This document shows positions 45,180 through 54,220 of a DNA stretch of 64,000 nt, piece after piece. This stretch comes from Streptomyces phaeoluteigriseus (GTDB lineage: Bacteria; Actinomycetota; Actinomycetes; Streptomycetales; Streptomycetaceae). The DNA is taken from positions 1,267,268 through 1,331,267 of the forward strand of contig NZ_MPOH02000011.1 in the NCBI RefSeq assembly GCF_001896135.2. The letters run 5' to 3'. Made by a program: the position numbers and the translations under genes. Below the pieces are notes generated by a model that ran no database searches, had not been told where the DNA came from, and worked only from the letters and a program-made list of their open reading frames with translations. Each line of letters opens with the position of its first letter. Within the stretch, counting starts at the first letter, position 1.

Positions 45180-47978
45180 TCAGCCGGCCGTCAGCAGCGC
45201 CTCCAGTGCCGTCGCGGTCTCCGGGTGACCGGCGAGCAGCTCCGCGCCCCGCGGGGCGGCCGCCTCGGGGCTCGCCCAGCCGCCGTCGCAGCCGAGCAGC
45301 TCCGCCAGCGCGTCGCAGGTGGCCGGATGCGCGGCGAGGAGGGCGACGCCCTGGGGCGCGCCGATGGCCTGTCGCGGCCGGAGGGCCGGGATCTCCTGGG
45401 GGGCGCGCCACGGCGGCACCCAGGAGTCCAGCTCCGCCAGCCGCGCCGGGAAGACCCGGCCCGCCTCACGGATCAGCAGCGGGGCCAGCTCCGCGCCGCC
45501 CGCCCGCAGGCTGGTGATCAGCGTCGGCAGCCAGGGCAGCAGGACCGGGTCGGGAAGCCGCGCGAAGGCGTTCGACACGGCCTCCACGACGAGGTCGGCC
45601 AGTCCCGGCACCGGCTCCAGCGCGTGCACGAACCCGCTGAGATAGCGCGGGTAGGCGGGCACCACCAGCGGATTGCCGAGCAGTCCCTCGCAGCGGGCCC
45701 GCAGGTCCGCCCGGGACAGCGTGCCCAGGTGCGTCTGCGCCGCCCACAAGAGCGCCGTACGGGACGGCTCCTGCGGGTGGGACTGGGCGAGGGCCAGCTC
45801 CAGTTGCGTACGGTCGCAGCCCAGGGACAGGGCGAGGCCCTCCATGCTGAAGAGGAAGCCCAGCATGGCCGCCACCTGCCGGACGGTGGCGTCCTCGTCG
45901 GTGAACGCCGTCGGCAGCAGCGTGCAGTAGTGCGCGTAGCCGGTCTTGACGAAGGACTCGATCCAGGGCGGCAGGACCGGCTCGCCGGTGCGGTAGTACG
46001 CCAGCAGGCGGCGGACGCGGCGCAGCACCTCGGGGGCGCCGTCCACACTGCGCTCGCCCGCGAGGACCTCCAGGGCGCGGGTGCCCAGCTCGTCGGCGAG
46101 GCGTCGGCTGCGCAGATGGAGGATGGCGTCCTCGACGGCCTCCAGGACCTGCGCCGTCGTGGCCCGCGGGGCGTACGCGGCACGCCGCAGCCGCTGTTCC
46201 AGGACCTGCTCGATGCTGACGCCCTCGTAGCCCAGCTCGATCAGCGCGCGCTGGTGGGTGCCGAGGGCCAGGTCCCAGGACTCCTGGATCGCGCGCTCCC
46301 CGAGGCGCCGGTCGCCCATGATCGGCCGGGCGGCGCCGTGCGGCAGCAGCCGCCGCAGCATCCACAGCACGTCCGAGCAGCGCTCCAGCTCCGGCCGGCC
46401 GGCGATGTCCAGCAGGGCGCGCTGTACGCCGCGCTGCTGGAGCTTCAGGTCGAGCGGGGCGAGCCGGTCGTGGACGTCCCGGGCGAGGGGCGGCAGCGCG
46501 TCGTACCCGACCTGGCCGATCCGGTCGCCACCCATCATGATCTCGACGAGCCGCGCGACATCGCGCCGCCCCGGCACGGCCTCCTTCTCGATGCAGGTGA
46601 CGGCCGCGTCCTGGAAGTCGTACGGCGTCGGGCGGACCCGGTCGCGCATCCCGGCCAGCAGGATCGACGTCTCGAACACGGCGATGGCGTCGGCCGTGGA
46701 GGCGAGGTAGCCGCCCCGCCGGGCGGCCCGCACGATCTCCACGGACCAGCCGAGCAGTTCGGCCTCGTCGAGGGGGTCGAGGACGGGCGGCCGCTGGAGG
46801 AACCCGGTGAGCCGGTCGGCGGGCGGGAGCGCGGCGGCGGGCAGCGCGGGCACGGCCGCCTTCCTCGGCCCGCTGCTCTTCTTCGTGCCGGCCTGTCCCT
46901 CCAGGCGGTAGGGCCGCACTCCGGTGCGCTTGAGGTTCTTCGCCCATTCCGTCGCGGCGATGGACACCGACCCGGCGGCGAGGCCGAACTGCGCCTCGAT
47001 CGCGGCGTGGCTGGAGGGGATGAGTCCGTGCCGCCACTTGGTGGGGGTGGGCGCGCTGATGACGAAGGTGTCGCTGCCCCCGACGCCGAACTCCGCCACG
47101 CGGCTGGCCGCGTGGAAGGCGCCGCAGACGTAGAGGCAGTCGGCGGGGTCGGTGCCGGTGGCCGCGAGGTGCTCGCGCATCCGCGTCCACATGTACCGCT
47201 CACGGTCCTCGTCGATCCGGACCCGGCGCTGGTCGCCGGGTGCCAGGCGCCGGAAGAGGCTGCCGATGAGCAGCATGACCTGGCGGTAGGTGTCGTGGTC
47301 GCTGCCGCCGAGGGGCAGTTCGACGTACTGGTGCCACCACTCCGACCAGTGCCGCACGCGGCCGTGGCGCAGGAGGTGCTCCTCCAGTTCGGCGAAGCGG
47401 GGGCGCAGGTCGCCGATCTCGACGCCGACCGCGTCGCCGTGCAGGGCGCTCTCCTCGTCGGCGGGCGGGGCGTCCGGTCCGGTGTCCGCGGCGGGCGGGG
47501 TCTCCCACTGGAAGACGTGGTCCGAGGACCGGTCGACGAGGACGAGGTCGACGCCGGGGGTGTCGAGGGCGTATGCGATCGCCTGGTACTCGGCGGAGGC
47601 CTCGGTGACCGGCGCGACGACGGACAGCGGCGCCCAGTCCGCCGGGAAGCCCTCGATCTCCGACGCGAACGCCTGCACCGCCACGGGGAGGCGGCAGTTG
47701 CGCAGTTCGGTGAGGAGGGGCGCCATGTCCTCGCACAGCTCCAGGTAGACCACCTTCGGCTGCTTCTCGCGGAGCCGGCGGGCCATGGCGAGCGCCGAGG
47801 CCGGGGAGTGGTGACAGACCGGGAAGATCTCCAGCGGCTCGCGCACCGCCCGCTCGACGTCGTCGACGATGCCCCGCAGGATGCCTTCGAGGGCGCCGGG
47901 CCCGTCAGCGAACGCCGTGGCGGCGTCCTGGAGTTGGCCGCGCAGCGCGGTGAACGTGCCCTCGGGCGGGGTGCTCAT
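45180..47978 (-). CDS. DUF5682 family protein (YehM-type), component of the MoxR-VWA-SWIM operon
   Basis: A 932-residue soluble protein, last gene of a four-gene operon. The N-terminal DUF5682 region has the family signature FPVCHHSPASALAMARRL near residue 52, then VVYLELCEDM and YVCGAFHAASRVAEFG. The C-terminal half is helical and repeat-like (LLPWLPTLITSL, LLAAHPATCDALAELL). The role is unknown; the His-rich pocket around CHHSP could be catalytic. The E. coli operon yehLMPQ pairs the same family with MoxR, VWA and SWIM proteins. The start codon overlaps the ATPase stop (ATGA), so translation is coupled. Confidence 0.88.
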   Translation of the reverse strand: MSTPPEGTFTALRGQLQDAATAFADGPGALEGILRGIVDDVERAVREPLEIFPVCHHSPASALAMARRLREKQPKVVYLELCEDMAPLLTELRNCRLPVAVQAFASEIEGFPADWAPLSVVAPVTEASAEYQAIAYALDTPGVDLVLVDRSSDHVFQWETPPAADTGPDAPPADEESALHGDAVGVEIGDLRPRFAELEEHLLRHGRVRHWSEWWHQYVELPLGGSDHDTYRQVMLLIGSLFRRLAPGDQRRVRIDEDRERYMWTRMREHLAATGTDPADCLYVCGAFHAASRVAEFGVGGSDTFVISAPTPTKWRHGLIPSSHAAIEAQFGLAAGSVSIAATEWAKNLKRTGVRPYRLEGQAGTKKSSGPRKAAVPALPAAALPPADRLTGFLQRPPVLDPLDEAELLGWSVEIVRAARRGGYLASTADAIAVFETSILLAGMRDRVRPTPYDFQDAAVTCIEKEAVPGRRDVARLVEIMMGGDRIGQVGYDALPPLARDVHDRLAPLDLKLQQRGVQRALLDIAGRPELERCSDVLWMLRRLLPHGAARPIMGDRRLGERAIQESWDLALGTHQRALIELGYEGVSIEQVLEQRLRRAAYAPRATTAQVLEAVEDAILHLRSRRLADELGTRALEVLAGERSVDGAPEVLRRVRRLLAYYRTGEPVLPPWIESFVKTGYAHYCTLLPTAFTDEDATVRQVAAMLGFLFSMEGLALSLGCDRTQLELALAQSHPQEPSRTALLWAAQTHLGTLSRADLRARCEGLLGNPLVVPAYPRYLSGFVHALEPVPGLADLVVEAVSNAFARLPDPVLLPWLPTLITSLRAGGAELAPLLIREAGRVFPARLAELDSWVPPWRAPQEIPALRPRQAIGAPQGVALLAAHPATCDALAELLGCDGGWASPEAAAPRGAELLAGHPETATALEALLTAG

Positions 47979-49087
47979 GAGAGGGTCGCGATCGCGTCGC
48001 GGCCGCCCTCCAGGAACTCCGGCCAGGAGCCCCCCTCTTCCTTGCTGCGCGGCTCGACGACACCGTGCAGGTACTTGTTGAGGATCGCGAGGTCCTCCGG
48101 TTCGCGGCGGGCGAGGGAGCCGACCAGGGAGGAGGCGAGGGTGTGTGCGGTCAGGGCGCGCTCGCCGAAGAAGTTGCTGTGCAGGATGGCGTCCTCCAGC
48201 ACGCCGATCTGCTCGGCCGTGGACAGCGCGGACTCCAGCTTCTCGTCGTCGCCGGCCGCCGCCGCGGAGGCGGCGCGCAGGTCGGCGAAGCTCTGGAGCA
48301 GCACGTCCAGCAAAGTGGGCGGGACGTCCAGTTCGATCTGGTGGCGGCGCAGCAGTTCCTCGGTGCGGAAGCGGACGATCTCCGCCTCGCTCTTCTTGTT
48401 CGTCACGACCGGGATGCGGACGAAGTTGAAGCGCCGCTTGAGCGCGGAGGACAGGTCGTTGACTCCCCGGTCACGGCTGTTGGCGGTGGCGATGACGGAG
48501 AAGCCCGGCTGGGCGAAAACGATGTTGTCGCTGTCGAGTTCGGGCACGGAGATGTACTTCTCCGACAGGATGGAGATCAGCGCGTCCTGGACGTCACTGG
48601 TGGAGCGGGTGAGTTCCTCGACGCGGCCGATCGTGCCGGTCTCCATCGCCGTCATGATCGGTGACGGGATCATCGACTCGCGGGACTGGCCCTTGGCGAT
48701 CACCATGGAGACGTTCCACGAGTACTTGATGTGGTCCTCGGTGGTGCCGGCCGTGCCCTGCACGACCTGGGTGGAGTTGCGGCAGATCGCGGCGGCCAGC
48801 AGCTCGGCCAGCCAGCTCTTGCCGGTGCCGGGGTCGCCGATGAGCAGCAGACCGCGGTCGGAGGCCAGGGTGACGATGGCCCGCTCGACGATGCTGCGGT
48901 CGCCGAACCACTTCTGCGAGACGTCCCGGTCGAGACCGTCGGCGCGCTCGGAACCGAGGACGAACAGCCGGACCATCTTCGGCGACAGCCGCCAGGAGAA
49001 CGGCTTGGGGCCGTCGTCGACCGACTCCAGCCAGTCCAGTTCCTCGGCGTACTTGATCTCGGCGGGGGCGCGCAACAGGTCGGACAT
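47975..49087 (-). CDS. MoxR-type AAA+ ATPase (YehL-type)
   Basis: A 370-residue AAA+ ATPase. Walker A is GDPGTGKSW near residue 87, the Walker B/Glu region is GRVEELTRS, and sensor 1 with the arginine finger is VIATANSRDRGVNDLSSALKRRFNF. MoxR ATPases remodel or load metal into partner complexes through VWA proteins, and the VWA gene is directly upstream. ATG 49087 is preferred because AAAGG lies seven bases upstream; ATG 49093 is too close to it. A 75-bp purine-rich gap separates it from the VWA gene. The stop overlaps the DUF5682 start. Confidence 0.92.
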   Translation of the reverse strand: MSDLLRAPAEIKYAEELDWLESVDDGPKPFSWRLSPKMVRLFVLGSERADGLDRDVSQKWFGDRSIVERAIVTLASDRGLLLIGDPGTGKSWLAELLAAAICRNSTQVVQGTAGTTEDHIKYSWNVSMVIAKGQSRESMIPSPIMTAMETGTIGRVEELTRSTSDVQDALISILSEKYISVPELDSDNIVFAQPGFSVIATANSRDRGVNDLSSALKRRFNFVRIPVVTNKKSEAEIVRFRTEELLRRHQIELDVPPTLLDVLLQSFADLRAASAAAAGDDEKLESALSTAEQIGVLEDAILHSNFFGERALTAHTLASSLVGSLARREPEDLAILNKYLHGVVEPRSKEEGGSWPEFLEGGRDAIATLS

Positions 49088-49162
49088 CGACATGCCTTTC
49101 TACGGAAGGGCGAGAAGCAGGTGGAGAAGGAGAAAGAGGGAGAGCGAGAGGGCGCGGGCGTC

Positions 49163-50830
49163 TCAGGTGAGGAACGTCTTCAGCTCGTGCACGAGCTTGC
49201 GTATGTGGCCGGAGAGCACCGGCGTGCCGAGGTCCTTGAAGCGTTCCCTGAACCAGGGGTTGACGCTGCCGCGGCCCGAGCTGGTCACCGAACCGACGGG
49301 AATGAACTTGACCCCGGAGCGGTGCAGGGCGGCCATGCTGTCGTAGAGGGGCTCACCGCGCCACTCGTAGAAATCGGAGATCCACACCACGACGGTGTTG
49401 CGCGGTTCGGCGATCTTCGGCTGGGCCAGGGCCATGGCGACGGTGCCGTCCGTGCCGCCGCCGAGGTTGGTGCGCAGCAGGGTCTCGAAGGGGTCGCGCA
49501 CCCAGGGGGTGAGGTCGAGCGCCTGCGTGTCGTACGCGATGAGGTGGACGTCGACCTTGGGCAGCCCGGCGAAGATCGAGGCGAGGATGGTGCAGTTGAC
49601 CATGGAGTCGACCATCGAGCCCGACTGGTCCACCACGACGACGAGCCGCTGCGGTGTCGTCCTGCGGGCGGTGTGCCGGTAGTAGAGGCGGTCGACGTAG
49701 AGCCGCTCCTCCTCCGGACTGTAGTTGGTGAGGTTCTTCCAGATGGTGCGATCGAGGTCGAGGTTGCGGAACACCCGCTTCGGCGGGACGGACCGGTCGA
49801 TGGCGCCGACCGTGGCCTTCTCGACCTGGGTGCGCAGCACTTCGGCGACCTCGTCGACGAACCGGCGGATCAGCGCCTTGGCGTTGGCGAGGGCGACGCC
49901 GGACAGGTTGTTCTTGTCCCGCAGCAGTTGCTCGATGAGCGACATGCTCGGGGTGAGCCGGGCGGCGAGCGCGGGATCGGCGAGCACCTCGCGCAGGTGC
50001 ATCCGCTTGACCAGGTCGCCTTCGAGGGCACCGAGTTCGGGTCCGATCTGCGGGATGAGCCGGCTGAGGTCGGGTGTCCCGCCGTTGCCACCCGAGCCGG
50101 TCGGGCTGACGCCCCGGCCGCCGCCCGCCCGACCGCCGCGCAGGTCGCCGGGTGTGCAGCCGAGCGCCCGCTCCAGCCAGCCCGCGTCGGACTGCCAGCG
50201 CGCCAGCTGACCGGCGCTGACGGCTCCGGTGCCGGTGGAGAAGACGTTGAGCAGCACCTTGGAGACGAGGGCGGCGCGCCGCACCTCGGCCGGGCGGTCG
50301 CGGATGTCGCCGTCATCGGTTTCGGGCCGTCCTCCGGCTTCGGCCTGTGTTCCGGCTTCGGGCCGTGTTTCGGCTTCGGCCTGTGTTCCGGCTTCGGGCC
50401 GTGTTTCGGCTTCGGGCCGTGCTCCGGCTTGGGGCCGTGTTTCGGCTTCGGGCCCTGATCCGGCTTCGGGCCGTGCTCCGACCTCGGGCTGTGTTCCGGG
50501 CTCGGGCCGTGCTCCGGCCTCGGGCCGTGCTCCGGCCTCGGGCTGTGTTCCGGCTTCGGCTTCGGGGACCATCAGGCCGTCGAACTCGGCGGCCAGTTCC
50601 GGGTGGCGCTGCACGATGGAGTCGACGGAGGCTCCCGGGTCCAGCAGCGCGGGCGGCAGCCCGATGTCCTCGACGACCGCGAGGCTGGCGGACTCCAGCG
50701 CGGTCTGCTCCTCCGGGTCGAAGAGGCGGGCGAGGAGCCGCCAGTAGAGGACCTGTCGGCGGTTGTCGTGGGGCTCGGCCTCGGTGGCGTGCTCGACCGC
50801 GTGCACGACATCGGTCTCGGGCTCGTTCAT
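49163..50830 (-). CDS. VWA (von Willebrand A) domain protein (YehP-type)
   Basis: A 555-residue protein. The C-terminal VWA domain has a perfect MIDAS motif, VVVVDQSGSM (DxSxS), near residue 395, followed by the conserved GGGTDGTVAMAL and VVVWISDFYEW. The middle is helical (SLIEQLLRDKNNLSGVALANAKALI). Residues about 90-165 are a low-complexity linker of six-residue repeats (PEAGAR, PEAETR, TQAEAG). VWA proteins of this kind bind metal and pair with MoxR ATPases as cochaperones. ATG 50830 overlaps the SWIM gene stop by four bases (ATGA). Confidence 0.92.
   Translation of the reverse strand: MNEPETDVVHAVEHATEAEPHDNRRQVLYWRLLARLFDPEEQTALESASLAVVEDIGLPPALLDPGASVDSIVQRHPELAAEFDGLMVPEAEAGTQPEAGARPEAGARPEPGTQPEVGARPEAGSGPEAETRPQAGARPEAETRPEAGTQAEAETRPEAGTQAEAGGRPETDDGDIRDRPAEVRRAALVSKVLLNVFSTGTGAVSAGQLARWQSDAGWLERALGCTPGDLRGGRAGGGRGVSPTGSGGNGGTPDLSRLIPQIGPELGALEGDLVKRMHLREVLADPALAARLTPSMSLIEQLLRDKNNLSGVALANAKALIRRFVDEVAEVLRTQVEKATVGAIDRSVPPKRVFRNLDLDRTIWKNLTNYSPEEERLYVDRLYYRHTARRTTPQRLVVVVDQSGSMVDSMVNCTILASIFAGLPKVDVHLIAYDTQALDLTPWVRDPFETLLRTNLGGGTDGTVAMALAQPKIAEPRNTVVVWISDFYEWRGEPLYDSMAALHRSGVKFIPVGSVTSSGRGSVNPWFRERFKDLGTPVLSGHIRKLVHELKTFLT
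50340..50565. repeat. 18-bp repeat array in the VWA gene
   Basis: About twelve imperfect copies of an 18-bp unit (plus strand CCGGCTTCGGGCCGTGTT and variants) encode six-residue Glu/Ala/Arg/Thr repeats. The unit length preserves frame. The array forms a flexible acidic linker and could expand or contract. Confidence 0.85.
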
Positions 50831-52770
50831 TTGCGCAGCAGCCTTCCCGCCCGCTCCCGCAGGACGGTCACGGCGTCCGTGGCGGCCTTCTCCGCCTTGA
50901 CGCCGGTCTTGTCGGTGGTGCCTCCCGCCCAGGCGCCCGCCTGGAGGGCCACGGTCCTCCTGCGCACCGTGGTCTCCACGGCGAGCGGCTGGACGTGGAA
51001 CTCGCCGTCGTCCCAGCGCAGCAGGCCGATGCAGGCACTGGAGGCGGCCACCGCCTCGGGGGTGAGCGGACCGGCGGCCGGGATGCGGTCGGTGTCCACG
51101 GCGAGGGAGTGTCGGGCGAAGTCGAGGATGAGCGGGGAACCGGCGTCCTGCCGGGTGGCGTAGCCCTCCAGGAACACCGGTTCGGCGAGGCGTGCGGTGT
51201 GGCGGTCCAGGGGCGCGGTGGGCGGGGCCGTGGCGGCCGGGAGGGCGACGCGTGCGGTGGCGAAGGCGTCGGCGGGTTCGCCGGCACGGGCCCGCTGGTC
51301 CTCCCAGATCAGGTCGCCCTCCTCGGTGAGGGGCATGTCGGTCAGCTGCATGGACCGGCCTTCGCCGAGGGCCGTGAGCAGCGGCAGGTGCGGCCGCAGC
51401 AGCTGCCAGACGCCGGCCGCGACGACGGTGTCCGGCTTGGGCACGGAGACGCTCGCCCGTACCAGGCGGGGCGCGCCGCCGTCCGCGGGCTCGAACACCG
51501 CGTGGACCTGTGCCTGGGCGGCCGTCGCGTGCTCGTGCAGGTCGATGCCGAGGGGAAGCAGGCGGCCGGTGGCGGGGGCGGTCGGCCGGGGTGCGGCGGC
51601 CCCGGGCCGGGTCAGGAGCAGGGCGCGCGCCCACAGGTCTCCCCAGCGGCGGGCCGGGAAGCGGTCCAGGGAGGCGCCGGGGCAGGAGGCGGCGAGCTCG
51701 GCGGCGAAGCCGTCGAGCAGGGTGGCCAGTCGGCGCAGGGCGGGGTCGGGCAGCATCGCGGAGACGATCTGTGCGGCCGAGCCGACGAGTTCGTGGTCGA
51801 TGCCCTGCCAGCCGGCGCGGGCCAGGTCGGCGAGCCAGGTCCGGGCGGCCAGGAGCAGATTGACGGTCTGCCGCCCGTCCGGAGCCGCTGCCGTCGCCTC
51901 GCCGCGGGCGCGGCCGGTGCTTTCGTCGGCGCGGGCCGTCAGGGCGTCGTGCGCCGCGCCCAGCAGCGCGGTGCGGGCGGCGGCGAGGGCGACGAGGTGG
52001 TCCTCGCCCGCGGCTCCGGCCGCGACCTTCTCGACGGCTTCCGCGACCCGGGCGGCCAGCGGCGAACCGGCCACGGCACGGGCGAGTTCCGTCAGGTCGG
52101 CGACGCGGGCGGGCTGCGGACGCAGCAGGCCCGCGACGAGTGCCCGGTCGAAGGCGTCGACCGCCGCGAGGGCCTCGCCGAGTCCGTCGACGGGCGTGGT
52201 CAGCGGGTCCGCGCGCCGCTCCTGCGTGGCGGCGGGCTCGGCCGCGCGCGGGGGTTCTGGGGCGTCGGCCGCCGTCCTGGTGGGCGGGAACCACTGCATC
52301 TCGGGCAACGGAGCGGTGGTGGGCTCGAGTTCCAGGTAGGCGAGGTGCCGCAGGAACCGGCTGAAGACGGAGGCCGCGGCGGTCTTGCCGTCGGCCGGGG
52401 CGGGCCGGGTGGCGGTCATGGCGTCGGTGATGCCGGGGACCGTCGCCTCCCCGCCGGCCGGCTCGACGCGCAGATAGCGGGCGACGCGCTCGGCGCCGTA
52501 CTGGAGGACGGCCTCGGTGATCAGGGCGCGGATGTGGTTGCAGAACGAACCCCGGGCACCGCCGCAGGGACGGTTGTTGTTGGTGCTGCACGCGAACGCG
52601 TAGGTCCCGGCGGCCACCGAGGAGACGTACACGCGCTCGATGTCCGAGCCGCTGGACACGACGCCCTGGAGGCGTCCGTCGGCCAGTTCGACGAAGGGGA
52701 CCTTGGCGAGTTTGCGGGGCCGCGCGGGCGGCACCACCCGGGCCGTGCTCGACTTCTCCCAGTCCGACAA
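50827..52770 (-). CDS. SWIM zinc-finger domain protein (YehQ-type), first gene of the operon
   Basis: A 647-residue protein. The SWIM-type zinc motif is near residues 62-81, arranged as C-x7-C-x7-C-x-H (ACSTNNNRPCGG, then SFCNHIRAL). SWIM fingers bind DNA or protein. The rest is a large mixed domain with no known motif (FSRFLRHLAYLELEP, ARTWLADLARAGWQG, EGDLIWEDQRARAG). The start is most likely TTG at 52770: AAAGGAG lies eight bases upstream and the product begins LSDWEKSSTARVVPPAR. The ORF extends further upstream without a ribosome site. A RecA-NDp promoter and a palindrome precede it. Confidence 0.87.
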   Translation of the reverse strand: MSDWEKSSTARVVPPARPRKLAKVPFVELADGRLQGVVSSGSDIERVYVSSVAAGTYAFACSTNNNRPCGGARGSFCNHIRALITEAVLQYGAERVARYLRVEPAGGEATVPGITDAMTATRPAPADGKTAAASVFSRFLRHLAYLELEPTTAPLPEMQWFPPTRTAADAPEPPRAAEPAATQERRADPLTTPVDGLGEALAAVDAFDRALVAGLLRPQPARVADLTELARAVAGSPLAARVAEAVEKVAAGAAGEDHLVALAAARTALLGAAHDALTARADESTGRARGEATAAAPDGRQTVNLLLAARTWLADLARAGWQGIDHELVGSAAQIVSAMLPDPALRRLATLLDGFAAELAASCPGASLDRFPARRWGDLWARALLLTRPGAAAPRPTAPATGRLLPLGIDLHEHATAAQAQVHAVFEPADGGAPRLVRASVSVPKPDTVVAAGVWQLLRPHLPLLTALGEGRSMQLTDMPLTEEGDLIWEDQRARAGEPADAFATARVALPAATAPPTAPLDRHTARLAEPVFLEGYATRQDAGSPLILDFARHSLAVDTDRIPAAGPLTPEAVAASSACIGLLRWDDGEFHVQPLAVETTVRRRTVALQAGAWAGGTTDKTGVKAEKAATDAVTVLRERAGRLLRK

Positions 52771-52831
52771 CGCACCATCTCCTTTGCAGCACGAAGCCCG
52801 GTCGCGCCAGGTCGGCGCAGCGCAGGGGGGC

Positions 52832-52855
52832 TGTCGCACCGGAGTCGGTGCGACA
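52832..52855. promoter_or_regulatory. Palindrome in the leader of the SWIM-VWA-MoxR-DUF5682 operon
   Basis: TGTCGCACCG (52832-52841) and CGGTGCGACA (52846-52855) form a perfect 10-bp inverted repeat with a 4-base centre (GAGT). It begins seven bases downstream of the −10 hexamer, at the predicted transcription start. It could be a repressor operator or a 5' hairpin in the mRNA. It is separate from the promoter hexamers themselves. Confidence 0.55.
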
Positions 52856-52861
52856 AGAACG

Positions 52862-52884
52862 AAGCTACCGGTGACCACTGACAA
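52862..52884 (-). promoter_or_regulatory. RecA-NDp/PafBC-type promoter of the SWIM-VWA-MoxR-DUF5682 operon
   Basis: On the minus strand: TTGTCAGTG (52884-52876), eight bases (52875-52868), then TAGCTT (52867-52862). This fits tTGTCRgtg-N8-TAnnnT at every specified position. It is oriented toward the SWIM gene, with its −10 about 92 bases before the TTG start. It has the same nine-base −35 block as the site at 23164. Confidence 0.72.
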
Positions 52885-53333
52885 CGCCCGTCGCCGTGGT
52901 GTGCCTCGCCCGCGACAGCGGATGCACGGTCGACACCACCTCGCCGTACCTGCCGAAGCACCTTGCCGAAGTCCCTTGTCGAGGCGTCCTGGCACGGCGG
53001 GGGTCGAGGCCACCCGGCCGCGGGTCCGGCGTCCCGGTGGTGGTCCCACCCGACCGACCGGAGCGGGAGGCGCAGCCCCTGGCCTCATCTGCGAGGTCCT
53101 GTCAATCGGGCTGCGCGGCGCCGGACTTCCCGGCGGTGCGCGTCGGCGAGAGCGAGCGCGGCGATCGCGGGCACGGGGCTGAGCCGTAGGGCACCAGTCG
53201 CCGGATCGACGTGCCGCTCACCGTCGGTGGTGCGTGCCCACAGGGCACCGGCAGCGAGAACGGCGAGAAGGAGCGTGCCGTCCGAGTCAGGCCGGCGCCT
53301 CTGTCCGTGAGGGCCACGGCCGTCGTGGTCGGG
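52885..53333. other. Spacer of 449 bp, no supported gene
   Basis: It lies upstream of the SWIM operon promoter and downstream of the STAS-ANTAR gene. One minus-strand frame (about 53085-53320) has gene-like codon bias and encodes GTLLLAVLAAGALWARTTDG, but it has no start codon and is closed by TGA upstream. It may be a gene remnant. Nothing else is recognisable. Confidence 0.45.
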
Positions 53334-54095
53334 TCACTCGTCGACGCGGCCGGCCTCTTCCGTCGCCTGCGACGTGGACCGGACACGGGCGACGGCAGCC
53401 GCGACCTGTTCCCGTACGGCCTGCGGTGGCGGGTCTCCCTCCACGGCGCCGACGAGGTCGTGGGCGAGGTGGTGCAGCTTGGTGTTGCTGTGCTGGGAGG
53501 CGTCGACCAGGACTCGCCAGGCGTCCTGCGCGCTCAGCGCGAAGGAGGCCATGAGGATGCCGCGGGCGAGGTCGATCACCGGGCGGGTCTGCATGGCCCG
53601 CCGCAGTTGGACGACCTCGACACGCAGGTCGTGTTCCCCGCCACGGTCTTCCGGCGGAACAGGGAGGGGGGTGTCGTCGCCACGGTGGGGACCGGGTTCG
53701 GTGCCGGCGAACAGGGGGGCGGTGCCGGTCAGGTCGAGCAGCCGTTCGACCACGGGGGCGGCCGAGCGGATGACGACCGGCGTGCCCTGCCGCAGGCCGC
53801 GCTCGTGCAGTTCGAGCAGCACGTTCAGGGCGGAGCAGTCGCAGAACGTGACCCCGCCGAGATCCAGGTCCACCGCACCGACGGCCGCGGCCAGCGCCGC
53901 CCGCAGGGCGTGCTCCAGCTGCTCGGCGCGTCCCAGGTCCAGCTCACCGCGGATCTCCACGGCCACCCGCTCGCCGACCACGCGCAGGGCGATCTCGGGC
54001 AGCGGCCGGGTGTGCGGCGGCGCACCGCCCGCCCCGGCCCGCAAGCCGCAGGCCGCCCCCGCGTCGCGTTCCGCGTCGTACGCAGGCTCTGCCAT
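53334..54095 (-). CDS. STAS and ANTAR domain regulator
   Basis: A 253-residue protein. Residues 30-130 form a STAS (anti-sigma antagonist) domain with VAVEIRGELDLGRAEQLEHAL and DLGGVTFCDCSALNVLLELH; the Ser in CDCSALN is the usual phosphorylation site. Residues 165-235 form an ANTAR RNA-binding domain (EVVQLRRAMQTRPVIDLARGILM, AWRVLVDASQHSNTKLHHLAHDLV). This suggests partner switching coupled to transcription antitermination. ATG 54095 has GGGGAGG six bases upstream; the longer ORF lacks one. It is divergent from the HTH regulator gene. Confidence 0.88.
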   Translation of the reverse strand: MAEPAYDAERDAGAACGLRAGAGGAPPHTRPLPEIALRVVGERVAVEIRGELDLGRAEQLEHALRAALAAAVGAVDLDLGGVTFCDCSALNVLLELHERGLRQGTPVVIRSAAPVVERLLDLTGTAPLFAGTEPGPHRGDDTPLPVPPEDRGGEHDLRVEVVQLRRAMQTRPVIDLARGILMASFALSAQDAWRVLVDASQHSNTKLHHLAHDLVGAVEGDPPPQAVREQVAAAVARVRSTSQATEEAGRVDE

Positions 54096-54220
54096 GACCG
54101 CCTCCCCGGTCACTCTCCTCACCGTCCCAGGCTCACGCCGATACCCGTCATACGTCAACTGATACACGAAATTCAGTTCTGGCGTTTGTTTACGTGAATG
54201 ACAGGCCCTACCATGACCCC

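Noticed and set aside
45024..49346. A 1440-codon plus-strand open frame across the DUF5682 and ATPase genes
   Set aside because: Antisense shadow of well-supported minus-strand genes.
53085..53320. Minus-strand frame with gene-like codon bias (GTLLLAVLAAGALWARTTDG)
   Set aside because: No ATG, GTG or TTG start with a ribosome site, and a TGA closes it upstream. At most a remnant, so not listed as a gene.
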